A stretch of DNA of 13,160 nt from Chloroflexota bacterium (GCA_005881995.1 VBHV01000124.1:1-13160), one strand, 5' to 3'; shown: positions 1-7,255, counted from the first letter of the stretch. Numbers and translations: made by a program. The notes: generated by a model from the sequence alone, not told the origin.

Positions 1-972
1 ATCGATGCTCAACTCCACCTCCCAGCGTTCATGATACAGCTCGATCAAAGTCTTGGCGGGAGCCTGCTTGGGATCGAGCCAAGTGGTGACCAAGCGCCGC
101 AGCTCGCCATGGCAAGGCAAGCCAGGGGCATAGATGCGGTAGGTGATCACGCGCAAGAGCAGGGGCTTGTGCAAGCCGTGCGAGGCTTGCGGAGACAGCC
201 AGGCCAGATAGCTGCCATCGGAAAGCCGCGTACACGGGTGCGTCAAGACATGGCTCTCCAAACCTGCCACGACGTGAGCCCCTTTTTGGCGCATGGCTTG
301 GATCAGTGGCCCGGCAAACAGTCCGCGATCCAGCAGCACCAGCATCTGGGCGGTGATCGAGCGCAGCAACAGGGGGGCCAAGCGCGCTTCAGCCACCCGA
401 CAGGGAGCAGCTACCGCATCAAAAATGGCATGGGTGGCGCACTCCAGCAAGTACAGGGCGCGCAGTTGCGGAAAGGGACTCTGCGTGGGGCCAGAGTTGA
501 TGCGGCCAAAGTAGTTGGCGTTGTGCTGATCATCGGCCACATCCTCGCACGTGCCATCGATGGCCACCACTCGCCGACCCCGGTAGAAGGCTCCTTTGGT
601 ACTCGGGGTGGCCAACGGATGACAACAGCGGCGAAACAACTGCCGCAGCACGGTTACGCCCAATTGCTGCCGCCGTTGGCAAATCGCTCCCTCGGTCGCC
701 ACTGCCTCGTTGGGGTCGGGCCACAGGAAGCGTGCGCCACTGGCCAGGCGGCGCAAGACTCCCCCTATCGTCAAGCGCGGAAAGAGGGTCAAGGCGATCA
801 CCAGGTACACGATGGCCACCATCGACAGCGCTTTCTCGCGCTTCTCCCAGGCATGGCAGTCGCTGAGTACCTGCTCGACGGTTTCCCGCGGGTAGACTTC
901 TTGCAACACTTCCAAGTTCACTTGATGACACAACTTGTCATCCTGAGTTATCTGTCGTACGCTAAAGGGCAT
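1..972 (-). CDS. IS4-family transposase, N-terminal 324 residues, cut by window edge
   Basis: DDE transposase that would cut and rejoin the ends of its insertion sequence. On the minus strand an uninterrupted frame runs from ATG at 972 to base 1, giving 324 codons with no stop, so the C-terminus lies outside. The start is preceded by GGAG with a 7-nt spacer. Residues 1-110 look like the IS4 N-terminal domain (QVL..CHAWEKREKAL, then a hydrophobic helix). The catalytic core follows: D139 in VVAIDGTCED, D215 in VLLDRGLF, and the YREK-type signature YHERWEVE at 313-320, with Y313, R316 and E320 in Y-x2-R-x3-E spacing. Nothing in this part is broken, so it may be an active copy, but the far end and both terminal inverted repeats cannot be confirmed here. 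It points away from the rsmE stub to its right. Confidence 0.9.
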   Translation of the reverse strand, partial: MPFSVRQITQDDKLCHQVNLEVLQEVYPRETVEQVLSDCHAWEKREKALSMVAIVYLVIALTLFPRLTIGGVLRRLASGARFLWPDPNEAVATEGAICQRRQQLGVTVLRQLFRRCCHPLATPSTKGAFYRGRRVVAIDGTCEDVADDQHNANYFGRINSGPTQSPFPQLRALYLLECATHAIFDAVAAPCRVAEARLAPLLLRSITAQMLVLLDRGLFAGPLIQAMRQKGAHVVAGLESHVLTHPCTRLSDGSYLAWLSPQASHGLHKPLLLRVITYRIYAPGLPCHGELRRLVTTWLDPKQAPAKTLIELYHERWEVELSID

Positions 973-1005
973 CAGGAGGCTCCTTTCATTTGGCATCGGA
1001 CATCT

Positions 1006-1026
1006 CTACTCACAATAGTATGCCAT
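1006..1026 (-). other. Six-codon mini-ORF with a strong ribosome binding site upstream of the transposase
   Basis: On the minus strand AAAGGAGGT sits 6 nt before an ATG at 1026. The frame encodes only MAYYCE and stops with TAG at 1006-1008, 33 nt before the transposase start. The Shine-Dalgarno match is better than that of the transposase itself. It could be a leader peptide or a coincidental purine run. No homology can be judged at this length. Confidence 0.25.
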
Positions 1027-1059
1027 ATCTGGACCTCCTTTTCTTATCTAAATGGTATT

Positions 1060-1185
1060 GACCGCAAGGGTCCCCACCCAACCCCACACCACTCCCGCCC
1101 TTACCATGACAGACGATGTAGAAGCCCCCCGTAGTCATGGTAAGGGCGGGGGTGGAGCGGATGTGGGGCGGGGACCCTTGCGGTC
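1060..1185. repeat. Large imperfect palindrome (hairpin or MITE-like element)
   Basis: Arms 1060-1110 and 1134-1185 are inverted copies separated by a 23-nt loop. The outer 16 nt (GACCGCAAGGGTCCCC) and the inner 17 nt (CCCGCCCTTACCATGAC) pair perfectly, while the middle of the arms has drifted. The right end abuts the surviving rsmE coding sequence, so the element marks, or lies at, the breakpoint that removed the front of that gene. The arms are G/C-skewed: one strand is almost all C/A and the other G/T. It encodes nothing recognisable. It could be a non-autonomous transposable element or a dispersed hairpin repeat. No target duplication is evident. Confidence 0.8.
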
Positions 1186-1363
1186 GCCCTGGGGGGAGGC
1201 CGTCGTCCTTTTCATTGGCCCCGAAGGTGGTTTGATGGCTGAAGAGGTCGCGTTGGCCCGACGACACAACGTCCAGGCTGTGACGCTCGGGCCGCGTATC
1301 CTTCGTGCGGAGACAGCGGCACTGGTGGCCGTGGCGAATGTGATGTATGAATTGGAACGGTAG
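1186..1363 (+). pseudogene. rsmE: C-terminal fragment of 16S rRNA (uracil-1498-N3)-methyltransferase
   Basis: About 58 codons of the SPOUT-fold methyltransferase that modifies U1498 of 16S rRNA. The SAM-binding knot is clear: LFIGPEGGLMAEEVALA, then LGPRILRAETAALVA, ending at TAG 1361-1363. Both are family signatures near the normal C-terminus. The roughly 180 N-terminal residues expected (PUA-like domain and front of the knot domain) are absent; the upstream sequence is the hairpin element and then the insertion sequence. The open frame does extend back to an ATG at 1052, but those codons are the palindrome read as protein and have no ribosome binding site. It converges on the dienelactone hydrolase remnant, the two stops being only 2 nt apart. 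This copy should be non-functional. Confidence 0.85.
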
Positions 1364-1365
1364 GG

Positions 1366-1988
1366 CTATACGTTAGCTCCAATATGCTCCCCGAAAAATT
1401 TCGTAATTCGTCCCCATGCGTCCTCGGATGCTGCTGCGTCGTAGCGGCTGCCTTTGTCGTTGAAGAACGAGTGCTTTGTTCCAGGATAAATCTTGATGTC
1501 ATGCGAGATATTGTAGCGATCTAACTCAACGTCGAGTTTCTGGCCGTGTGAGGTGGTGAAGTCTTTGTCGGGGTAGGAGCCGACGACGGGGCACATGCGG
1601 GCGACGGCTTCGACGGGGCGGGGGTTCATGCCGTAGAATGGTGCGATGGCTTTGAGTCGGTTGTCGGTGCAGGCCCAGGCGATGGCGAAGCTGCCGCCCA
1701 TGCAGAAGCCGATGGCTCCCAGGCTCTGGCTGTCAACACCGGACTGTTCGGTGAGGTAGGTCAGGGCGGCTTTCAGGTCTTGCGGCCGGTGAAGAGATCG
1801 ACGGCCAGGGCGATGTAGCCTGCGTCGGCCAGGCGGCGCGTGATGTCCTTAATATTTTCATTGAGTCCAAATGCTTCGTGAATGACGACGATGCCGGGGA
1901 ATGGGCCGTCGCCTTCGGGACGCGCCAGGTAACCGTTAATTTGCCTGCTGGCCGATTGGTATGAGATGGATTGCGCTACTTGTGACAT
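1366..1988 (-). pseudogene. Dienelactone hydrolase family protein, disrupted by internal deletion and frameshift
   Basis: Alpha/beta-hydrolase of the carboxymethylenebutenolidase (DLH) family, normally a cytoplasmic esterase of about 230 residues. The N-terminal part, from ATG 1988 (AAGGAG with a 7-nt spacer), reads to TGA at 1773-1775 and contains VVIHEAFGLNE with the family Glu, ending LAVDLFTGRKT. The rest is in another frame, starting near 1778: DLKAALTYLTEQSGVDSQSL, then GFCMGGSFAIAWA with the nucleophile Cys, GSYPDKD with the acidic residue and GTKHSFF with the His, ending at TAG 1366-1368. All catalytic residues survive but in two frames. The total span is about 207 codons; roughly 20 codons usually found between the LF.GR and DLKAALTYL segments are missing, so this is an out-of-frame deletion rather than a single-base slip. 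Translation of the rear part alone (ATG 1701) would lack the first half of the fold. Confidence 0.85.
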
Positions 1989-2007
1989 GATTGTGCTCCT
2001 TACGATG

Positions 2008-2071
2008 TGTAGAGGCGTGATTTATCGTGCCCGCATTGGATGGCAAGGGCGCGCTAAATCACGCCCCTACA
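2008..2071. repeat. Dispersed palindromic repeat with TGTAGRGGCG ends
   Basis: Arms 2008-2024 and 2055-2071 are 17-nt inverted copies with one mismatch (TGTAGAGGCGTGATTTA against its complement). Further weak pairing lies inside. It sits between the divergent hydrolase remnant and the SWIM-domain gene. Its first ten bases, TGTAGAGGCG, recur in the two elements embedded in the coding sequence at 5036 and 5387, so it is probably the longer relative of the same family. Being in the 5' leader of the hydrolase gene it could act as a structured leader, but a passive insertion is the simpler reading. Confidence 0.8.
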
Positions 2072-2085
2072 GGTGATTTTCGCAT

Positions 2086-2114
2086 TTGACCCCGTGTTCA
2101 CTACATGCTATCAT
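2086..2114 (+). promoter_or_regulatory. Probable housekeeping-sigma promoter for the SWIM/helicase-associated gene pair
   Basis: TTGACC at 2086-2091, a 17-nt spacer, then TATCAT at 2109-2114; each hexamer matches the consensus at five of six positions. It lies 50 nt upstream of the ATG at 2165 and to the right of the palindrome. Confidence 0.55.
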
Positions 2115-2164
2115 AATGCAACATGAATCTTCCAGCGAGCAAGCGTAATTACGGGCTATGAGAG

Positions 2165-4723
2165 ATGTATGATGTTGTGCCTGGCGCATTACAGCACATG
2201 CGTGAAGCTGATATTATTAGCAGAGCAGGGCTGACAGCGGCGTCACAGGGTCAAGAGTATTGCCGTATAGGTGCCGTTCATTCAACGAATCGTCAGGGAG
2301 CGCGGCTCTCAGGTGTAGTTGATCTGTCAAACACGCCCCATGAAGAAGGCGTAACAGCGACAAATCCATCAATAGCAATAGAAGGTACACCGCCTGCATC
2401 AAAGCGCTTTCTTGTTATGGTTGAGATACGCGATCCTCAGAACTGGAGTAGTCATTGTACGTGTAGAGCCGTGCCAGGCACCTCAATGACGCTATGTGCC
2501 CATGCCGCCGCGCTGCTTTATCAATGGCTAGCACATCCGTTCACCTTCGTCCCTCCTGATGTCACCTCCTCGATCCTACCTGCCCCGAAAAACCAGGGGT
2601 CGATTCCTGCCAGCCCATATCTGAATCGTTCCTTACAGCCTCCTGACGCGAAGCGTAGAGACGCAGTCTCGTTGGAGGCTGAATATCAAGCTGGCCTTCG
2701 TTCCTTACAGCCGCCTGACGCGAAGCGTAGAGACGCAGTCTCGTTGGAGGCTGACTCGCAAGATGGCCATAGGCTTCCTCAATCGGTTGGGCCGTTGACC
2801 TATAGTCCTGCATGGCGTCCATCTAGTCCGGCGATGAATACCGCCGAGTTCCTGGCGCAGTTGGCGTTGGGGGATCTGCGCGGCATTGCGCGTGAATATG
2901 ACATTATCACCAACGGACTCGGCAAACAGGAACTGGTCGAGGCTATCGTGGCCGCGCTCAAGCAGCCCGAGGCCGTACGGCACGTAGTGGGAACTCTGGA
3001 GAAAGCGCAGCGCCAGTTCTTAGCTACCTTGATACTCGCAGGTGGGCATATGAATGATGATGAACTGCGCGGCCTGTTTGAGCGGTTCTCGCTTGGCAAA
3101 ACAGAACAGTTGCAGTACATGCTGCTTGCCCTTCAAGGGAAGGCATTGCTGGTACGGGCCAGTTTCAACACATCCTTACAACCACGCAGCGGATTGAGCG
3201 CGTCACTGCTCGATGTGAACTGGTATGTGCCAGAAGAGGTGCGCGCGGCATTACACATTGCGCTGCCGATCACCTCATTTGATATTGAGGCACAGAGCGA
3301 TCCTCCAATCATACGCCACGTTGAAGCATATCACCTGTTAGCAGACCTGCTGCTCGTGGCACGGGCATTGGATGGTTATCGCATTGAGCGCGAAGACCAG
3401 AGGCACGAGCGCGCCAGAAAGCCTATCACCGGGGAGCTTGTGCGTGGGATAAGTGCGCAGACAGGCGATGGATCAACTGCGCTGCCTACTCCCACCGGCT
3501 TGCCCTCGGCTTCGCTGCTGGAATGGCTGCAATCGGTTGTTCCGCGCCCGTCGGCGTTTTTACGTTTTGCTTTTCGCATACTACGCCTGGCGGACATTCT
3601 CTACCTTGAGCACGAAAGCGCCAATGCCACTATGTCGATACTGCGCATGCTGCCAAATGCCGCCGAATTGCTGCTCGGCCCGGCACGAGCTGAGGTCGCT
3701 TCCGAACTTTTCATGCACTGGCTTCATCAATCTACCTATATAGAGTTATTTGATCTACAGGAAGAAGGACTGCGCCTGCGCAGCCGCGCCACACCGATGA
3801 ACCAGCCTGCCCTGCGGTATGGAGAGCTGGAGGCAGAGAGTAGAGACGCCCGGCAAGCATTAATTATACTGCTGGCGCAGGCTCCCCTGCATCAATGGAT
3901 CAATTTCACCGCCTTTGCACGTTTTGTGTATCGTTTGAACCCCACGTTTTTACAACGCCGGCAGCGCGCCTTTGCCTCTCCGCACTGGTGGATCGAGCAG
4001 GAAGAGGGTCGGCCTTTGCAGCCCACGCAGTGGAATGACTGGTTACGCGCCGAGGGACGCTATCTCGCGCGGTTATTACAAGGTCCTTTGTACTGGTGGG
4101 GAGCCAGTGATCTTGCGCTGTCTGCTGATGGGCGTTTGCTGGCATTCCGCCTCACGTCGATGGCGGGCTTCTTGTTGAATGGAATGTCCATCATTGAGCA
4201 GGATCGCCTTCTTGCCAATGTGCCCGCGGAACCCGCTATCGAAATGTCCGATCAGGGCGAGTTATCGATACTTTCATCAGCCGAAAACTGGCCGGTGATT
4301 GAACTGATCGAAAGTTTTGCTGAAGTGCAGGGGGTGCAGGCTGGTCGGCTTTCCTATCGACTTACGCCAAAATCGCTTGGTGAGGCGCTTCATCGTGGAG
4401 AGGTGTTCGCGCCGCTGCTTGACCTGTTACATCGCGTGGTAGACGCTTCTGGCGTAGAGAATAGTTCGATGGCCTCGGCGCTGTATCAACTTGAACGGCG
4501 TATCGCGCATTATGGACGCGTACGGCTTTATACGGATGTGACATTACTGGAGGTTGCCGATACCCTCACCATGCGCGAACTGGGGGCGACGACCTCGATA
4601 GAAAAACAGATCGCCCACAGAATTCATCCTACCCTCGTGCTATTGAACAAGCAGGGTGGAGAGCAACTGGTTGAAGAGTTGAAGCGGCGCAGTCAAACGC
4701 CACTACTGCATGAGGATGAATGA
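2165..4723 (+). CDS. SWIM zinc-finger protein with XPB/Ssl2-like helicase-associated region
   Basis: Large (852 aa) cytoplasmic protein of unknown precise role, probably binding DNA or another protein. Residues 20-125 hold a SWIM zinc finger: C98-T-C100, ten residues, then C111-A-H113, matching CxC...CxH. Residues 130-220 are a low-complexity linker containing two tandem 24-residue repeats. From M224 onward comes a region of the kind annotated as helicase-associated, XPB/Ssl2-like: a SAP-like segment (LRGIAREYDI..GLGKQELVEAI), winged-helix-like helical stretches, then about 720-850 with RLSYRLTPKSLGEALHRG and a final helical tail. No Walker or DEAD-box motif is present, so it is not itself a helicase. 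The start is uncertain: ATG 2165 has only a weak GAGAG nearby, and ATG 2198 is an alternative. Its end overlaps the start region of the next, related gene, so the two are co-translated. Confidence 0.8.
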   Translation: MYDVVPGALQHMREADIISRAGLTAASQGQEYCRIGAVHSTNRQGARLSGVVDLSNTPHEEGVTATNPSIAIEGTPPASKRFLVMVEIRDPQNWSSHCTCRAVPGTSMTLCAHAAALLYQWLAHPFTFVPPDVTSSILPAPKNQGSIPASPYLNRSLQPPDAKRRDAVSLEAEYQAGLRSLQPPDAKRRDAVSLEADSQDGHRLPQSVGPLTYSPAWRPSSPAMNTAEFLAQLALGDLRGIAREYDIITNGLGKQELVEAIVAALKQPEAVRHVVGTLEKAQRQFLATLILAGGHMNDDELRGLFERFSLGKTEQLQYMLLALQGKALLVRASFNTSLQPRSGLSASLLDVNWYVPEEVRAALHIALPITSFDIEAQSDPPIIRHVEAYHLLADLLLVARALDGYRIEREDQRHERARKPITGELVRGISAQTGDGSTALPTPTGLPSASLLEWLQSVVPRPSAFLRFAFRILRLADILYLEHESANATMSILRMLPNAAELLLGPARAEVASELFMHWLHQSTYIELFDLQEEGLRLRSRATPMNQPALRYGELEAESRDARQALIILLAQAPLHQWINFTAFARFVYRLNPTFLQRRQRAFASPHWWIEQEEGRPLQPTQWNDWLRAEGRYLARLLQGPLYWWGASDLALSADGRLLAFRLTSMAGFLLNGMSIIEQDRLLANVPAEPAIEMSDQGELSILSSAENWPVIELIESFAEVQGVQAGRLSYRLTPKSLGEALHRGEVFAPLLDLLHRVVDASGVENSSMASALYQLERRIAHYGRVRLYTDVTLLEVADTLTMRELGATTSIEKQIAHRIHPTLVLLNKQGGEQLVEELKRRSQTPLLHEDE
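2627..2770 (+). repeat. Two tandem 72-nt in-frame repeats inside the SWIM gene
   Basis: Units 2627-2698 and 2699-2770 have a period of 72 nt (24 codons) and encode RSLQPPDAKRRDAVSLEA followed by EYQAGL or DSQDGH. Each unit contains a 46-nt palindromic core bounded by CAGCCTCC and GGAGGCTG (2636-2681; 2708-2753 with one mismatch), with an inner GAGAC-GCA-GTCTC hairpin. The multiple-of-three length keeps the gene open. It looks like a dispersed hairpin element that inserted and duplicated in a permissive linker. Confidence 0.85.
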
Positions 4724-4724
4724 T

Positions 4725-7214
4725 ATGGATGTAAGCGACCTTTACCTGTTACAGAATGTGCCGCCTTACCACCTGCAGGCGTTGGTCAAGACGCGCCGTT
4801 TGCCCCAGCCGCTTACTAATCCGACAGATGCCATCTCTTCGTCCTCTTTGAACCTTCCAGAAATAGGAGAGGCGCTTTTCGATCCTGAAACCTGCCAGGA
4901 GGTCATACGCGGCCTGGGCGAGCTAGAAACACGCATTCTGAACGAACTGGTTGCCTGCGGAGGGCGCGCGAATAGTCGCGACCTTGCCCTTTATTTCACC
5001 AGCGCGCAGATGCTCAATACAGGTAAAGATAAGCATGTAGGGGCGCAATTCATTGCGCCCTCTGAGAAGAGCAGCGATGTCTCTGCATTTCCTGGAACAG
5101 AGCCGCAAACCGGTGGAACACGTTACAAACGCGATACTCCTGCCCAGGGCATAGGTTCGCTGCGTCCCTATGCCGAGGCCGCGTCCACCAGCGCTTTGCA
5201 ATATCCTACGCCGCATCCACATGGCGTCTTTGAGCAAGCGTTGCATCGCCTGCTGGTGTTGGGATTGCTCTTCTGGGGCAAACAAACCAACTTTGTGGGG
5301 CGTGACTATGCCAATGGGGTTTACGATGGCGTGCTGATTGTGCCGCAGGCGGTTATGGATGCAGCGCAAGCCGTTCTTCGTTCCCATGTAGAGGCGCAAT
5401 TCATTGCGCCCTCTTCCCAGGCCGATGCGTTGGCGACTGACTATCAAGATGGCCTGCGTTCCTTGCAGCGCTCGCTCTATCTCTACTGGTCGCTGGTATC
5501 GAGTGTGCGTGAGGGTTTATCCCTGGTCAGTAGCAAGCTGCTTTCGCGGCCAGCGCTGCGCCAGGTGATCGAGCAACTGGGACCCATTACTGACATCGAG
5601 CGAATACGTACTGAAGCTGATGGGCCTCACCTGCTGTTTATGCGCCTGCTACTCATGAAATTGGGGCTGTTGTATGAACGCAACGGGGCAATATTGGCTG
5701 CGCCTGCCGATGCATTTTTTGCTCTACCACTGTTGGAACGGGCGCGGCGCTGCTATCGCCTGTGGCTCGAGACGTCCTTCTGGAACGAACTGAGCTATCT
5801 GCCAGGTGTTATTTTGAGACCCGGACCTGGCCCTCTCGATCCGGCTCATCCTGAAGTTATAAACGCGCGTGCAATGGTGATGGAGCGGATATTACAGGCG
5901 CAGCCAGGTGCGTGGCATGCCTTACCCGCCTTTATCGCGCGCGCCAAGTTGTACGTTCCCTATCTACTCTTCCCGCGCCAGTATGGGGCGCGCGCAGAAC
6001 GCTACTCCACCGGAAGCAATCCCTATGGCTGGGATTTTCGCCTGCGGCATGGCTGGTTAACGCACCGCGAGGGCTGGCACATGGTAGAAGGCGGTTTCAT
6101 TCGAGCTATGCTGTCAGGGCCGCTGTGCTGGTTAGGCCTGGTAGAACTGCATGAAGAAAACGATATGGATGCTTTTCGTCTGCTGCCGCAAAGCGCGCTT
6201 ATCACCGGCGAGACCGCGTACGATATAGAAGAATTGCCCAGGGGCAAACTGGTGGTGCAGCCAAATTTTGAAATGTTGGCGCTTGCGCCCGTCTCAGAAG
6301 CGCTGCTGATTCGGTTAGATCGTTTTGCCGAGCGCACGCGGCTCGAGCAGATCGCCCAGTATCGTCTGACAAAGGCCAGTGTGACCCGCGCTATACAGAT
6401 GGGCATGCACGCGGAAGAAATTCAGCAGGTCCTGGAGCAGGCCGCCGGGGGAAGCCTGCCGCAAAACGTCTGCTATTCATTGATGGAATGGGAACGACAG
6501 GCGCGGCGCATTGAACTCTGGCCTCGTATGACCTTACTCGAAGTAGACGACGCGGCTTTACTGGATGAACTCTTCGCGGATGCGAAAACTCGCCCGTTGT
6601 TTGGTCGCCGCCTGGCCCCCTTGCTGGCAGAAGTGGTCTCCGATCAATTGGCCAACCTGCAAGAACTGCTGTGGCAGCGCGAATACCTGCCCGCGCTGGT
6701 AGCTGCTCCAGTCTATAATCAGGTGTTGGAAAGCGGGCGTATGCCAGCGCATGAACCACAGTGGCGACTGCTTGAGGATGGCCTGTTGCAGCCCTGCTAT
6801 CCTGTAGTGAACCTGTACCTGGCGGCACAACTTGAACGTATCACTATCTATGACGAGGCGACGGGCTGGAGACGCATTACACCATCATCTATCCAGCGTA
6901 GCCCCGATATCCCACTCGAGCATATGGTGCGTTTTTTGCAGCAGTATTGCCTGGACGGCGTGCCGCCTTCCTTCCTGATTCGTCTCAAATTGTGGGGCGG
7001 AGGGTATGACAGGCAGAATGTTATTTCGGTTGAGGCTGCTCCCATGCTGCGCCTCTCTGCCCAGGCGCTGCGCGATATCCAGGCCGATGAAGAGGTGGGC
7101 GAGCTGCTCGAGGAAGAAGTCTCCTCGGAAAACCGTTTAGTGCGTGTTCCGCAGGACAGGTTGGCGCGCGTAGTAGAGTTATTGAGGGAGCGTGGGTTCG
7201 TGGTCGAGGATTAG
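4725..7214 (+). CDS. XPB/Ssl2-like helicase-associated domain protein
   Basis: 829-residue paralogue of the preceding gene's C-terminal part; function unknown, inferred to be a DNA-repair or helicase accessory. It opens with LYLLQNVPPYHLQALVKTRRLP and has winged-helix-like helical segments. The best family match is about 506-620: KLVVQPNFEMLALAPVSEAL, RLTKASVTRAIQMG and LPQNVCYSLMEWERQARRIELW, the hallmark of the domain called XPB/Ssl2-like or helicase C-terminal type 3. No SWIM motif and no ATPase motifs are seen. I prefer the ATG at 4725, which has TGAGGA 8 nt upstream; ATGs at 4710 and 4716 are in frame but lack a well-spaced Shine-Dalgarno. The ribosome binding site lies inside the end of the upstream gene (its TGA is 4721-4723), so coupling is likely. 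Residues 104-113 and 221-230 are repeat-derived insertions. The stop TAG at 7212-7214 is followed by a 123-nt gap. Confidence 0.8.
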   Translation: MDVSDLYLLQNVPPYHLQALVKTRRLPQPLTNPTDAISSSSLNLPEIGEALFDPETCQEVIRGLGELETRILNELVACGGRANSRDLALYFTSAQMLNTGKDKHVGAQFIAPSEKSSDVSAFPGTEPQTGGTRYKRDTPAQGIGSLRPYAEAASTSALQYPTPHPHGVFEQALHRLLVLGLLFWGKQTNFVGRDYANGVYDGVLIVPQAVMDAAQAVLRSHVEAQFIAPSSQADALATDYQDGLRSLQRSLYLYWSLVSSVREGLSLVSSKLLSRPALRQVIEQLGPITDIERIRTEADGPHLLFMRLLLMKLGLLYERNGAILAAPADAFFALPLLERARRCYRLWLETSFWNELSYLPGVILRPGPGPLDPAHPEVINARAMVMERILQAQPGAWHALPAFIARAKLYVPYLLFPRQYGARAERYSTGSNPYGWDFRLRHGWLTHREGWHMVEGGFIRAMLSGPLCWLGLVELHEENDMDAFRLLPQSALITGETAYDIEELPRGKLVVQPNFEMLALAPVSEALLIRLDRFAERTRLEQIAQYRLTKASVTRAIQMGMHAEEIQQVLEQAAGGSLPQNVCYSLMEWERQARRIELWPRMTLLEVDDAALLDELFADAKTRPLFGRRLAPLLAEVVSDQLANLQELLWQREYLPALVAAPVYNQVLESGRMPAHEPQWRLLEDGLLQPCYPVVNLYLAAQLERITIYDEATGWRRITPSSIQRSPDIPLEHMVRFLQQYCLDGVPPSFLIRLKLWGGGYDRQNVISVEAAPMLRLSAQALRDIQADEEVGELLEEEVSSENRLVRVPQDRLARVVELLRERGFVVED
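5036..5060 (+). repeat. Palindromic element embedded in frame, copy 1
   Basis: TGTAGGGGCG followed by a near-perfect hairpin, GGGCGCAAT-TC-ATTGCGCCC. In the reading frame of the host gene it encodes the core of HVGAQFIAPS. It is nearly identical to the element at 5387 and shares its head with the intergenic palindrome at 2008. Confidence 0.85.
5387..5411 (+). repeat. Palindromic element embedded in frame, copy 2
   Basis: Differs from the copy at 5036 by one base (TGTAGAGGCG instead of TGTAGGGGCG) and is read in the same frame, encoding HVEAQFIAPS. Both copies also share the flanking CA before and TCT after. Confidence 0.85.
5439..5469 (+). repeat. 31-nt segment shared with the tandem repeat of the upstream gene
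   Basis: Matches 2681-2711 at 27 of 31 positions (core TATCAAG, TGGCCT, CGTTCCTT, CAGC) and is read in the same frame, giving DYQDGLRSLQ here and EYQAGLRSLQ there. It lies 27 nt after the second palindromic insertion, again in a linker-like region. It could be part of a larger mobile repeat or an ancestral similarity between the paralogues. Confidence 0.6.
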
Positions 7215-7249
7215 GCGACATTTTACCTTCCTAATGAAGCAGCGTCATA

Positions 7250-7255
7250 TATAAT
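7250..7255 (+). promoter_or_regulatory. Candidate -10 box for the kinase gene
   Basis: A perfect TATAAT lies 83 nt upstream of the ATG at 7338, in the 123-nt gap after the helicase-associated gene. No convincing -35 hexamer is seen at 16-18 nt upstream (CTTCCT at 17). It may therefore be a weak or activator-dependent promoter, or chance in an A/T-rich patch. Confidence 0.35.

Noticed and set aside
31..1134. Long plus-strand open frame of 367 codons at the left end
   Set aside because: It is antisense to the transposase, whose catalytic motifs are clear on the minus strand, and it has no recognisable domain; its far end runs into the palindrome.
1052..1185. ATG at 1052 as the start of a short intact gene containing the rsmE motifs
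   Set aside because: The first 45 codons are the hairpin element read as protein and there is no ribosome binding site, so the gene is a truncated remnant.
2627..2770. Possible CRISPR array
   Set aside because: There are only two units, they abut directly without distinct spacers, and they lie in frame inside a protein-coding gene.
4923..5447. Minus-strand open frame of 174 codons
   Set aside because: It lies opposite the helicase-associated gene, which has family motifs; no domain is recognisable on the minus strand and codon use favours the plus strand.
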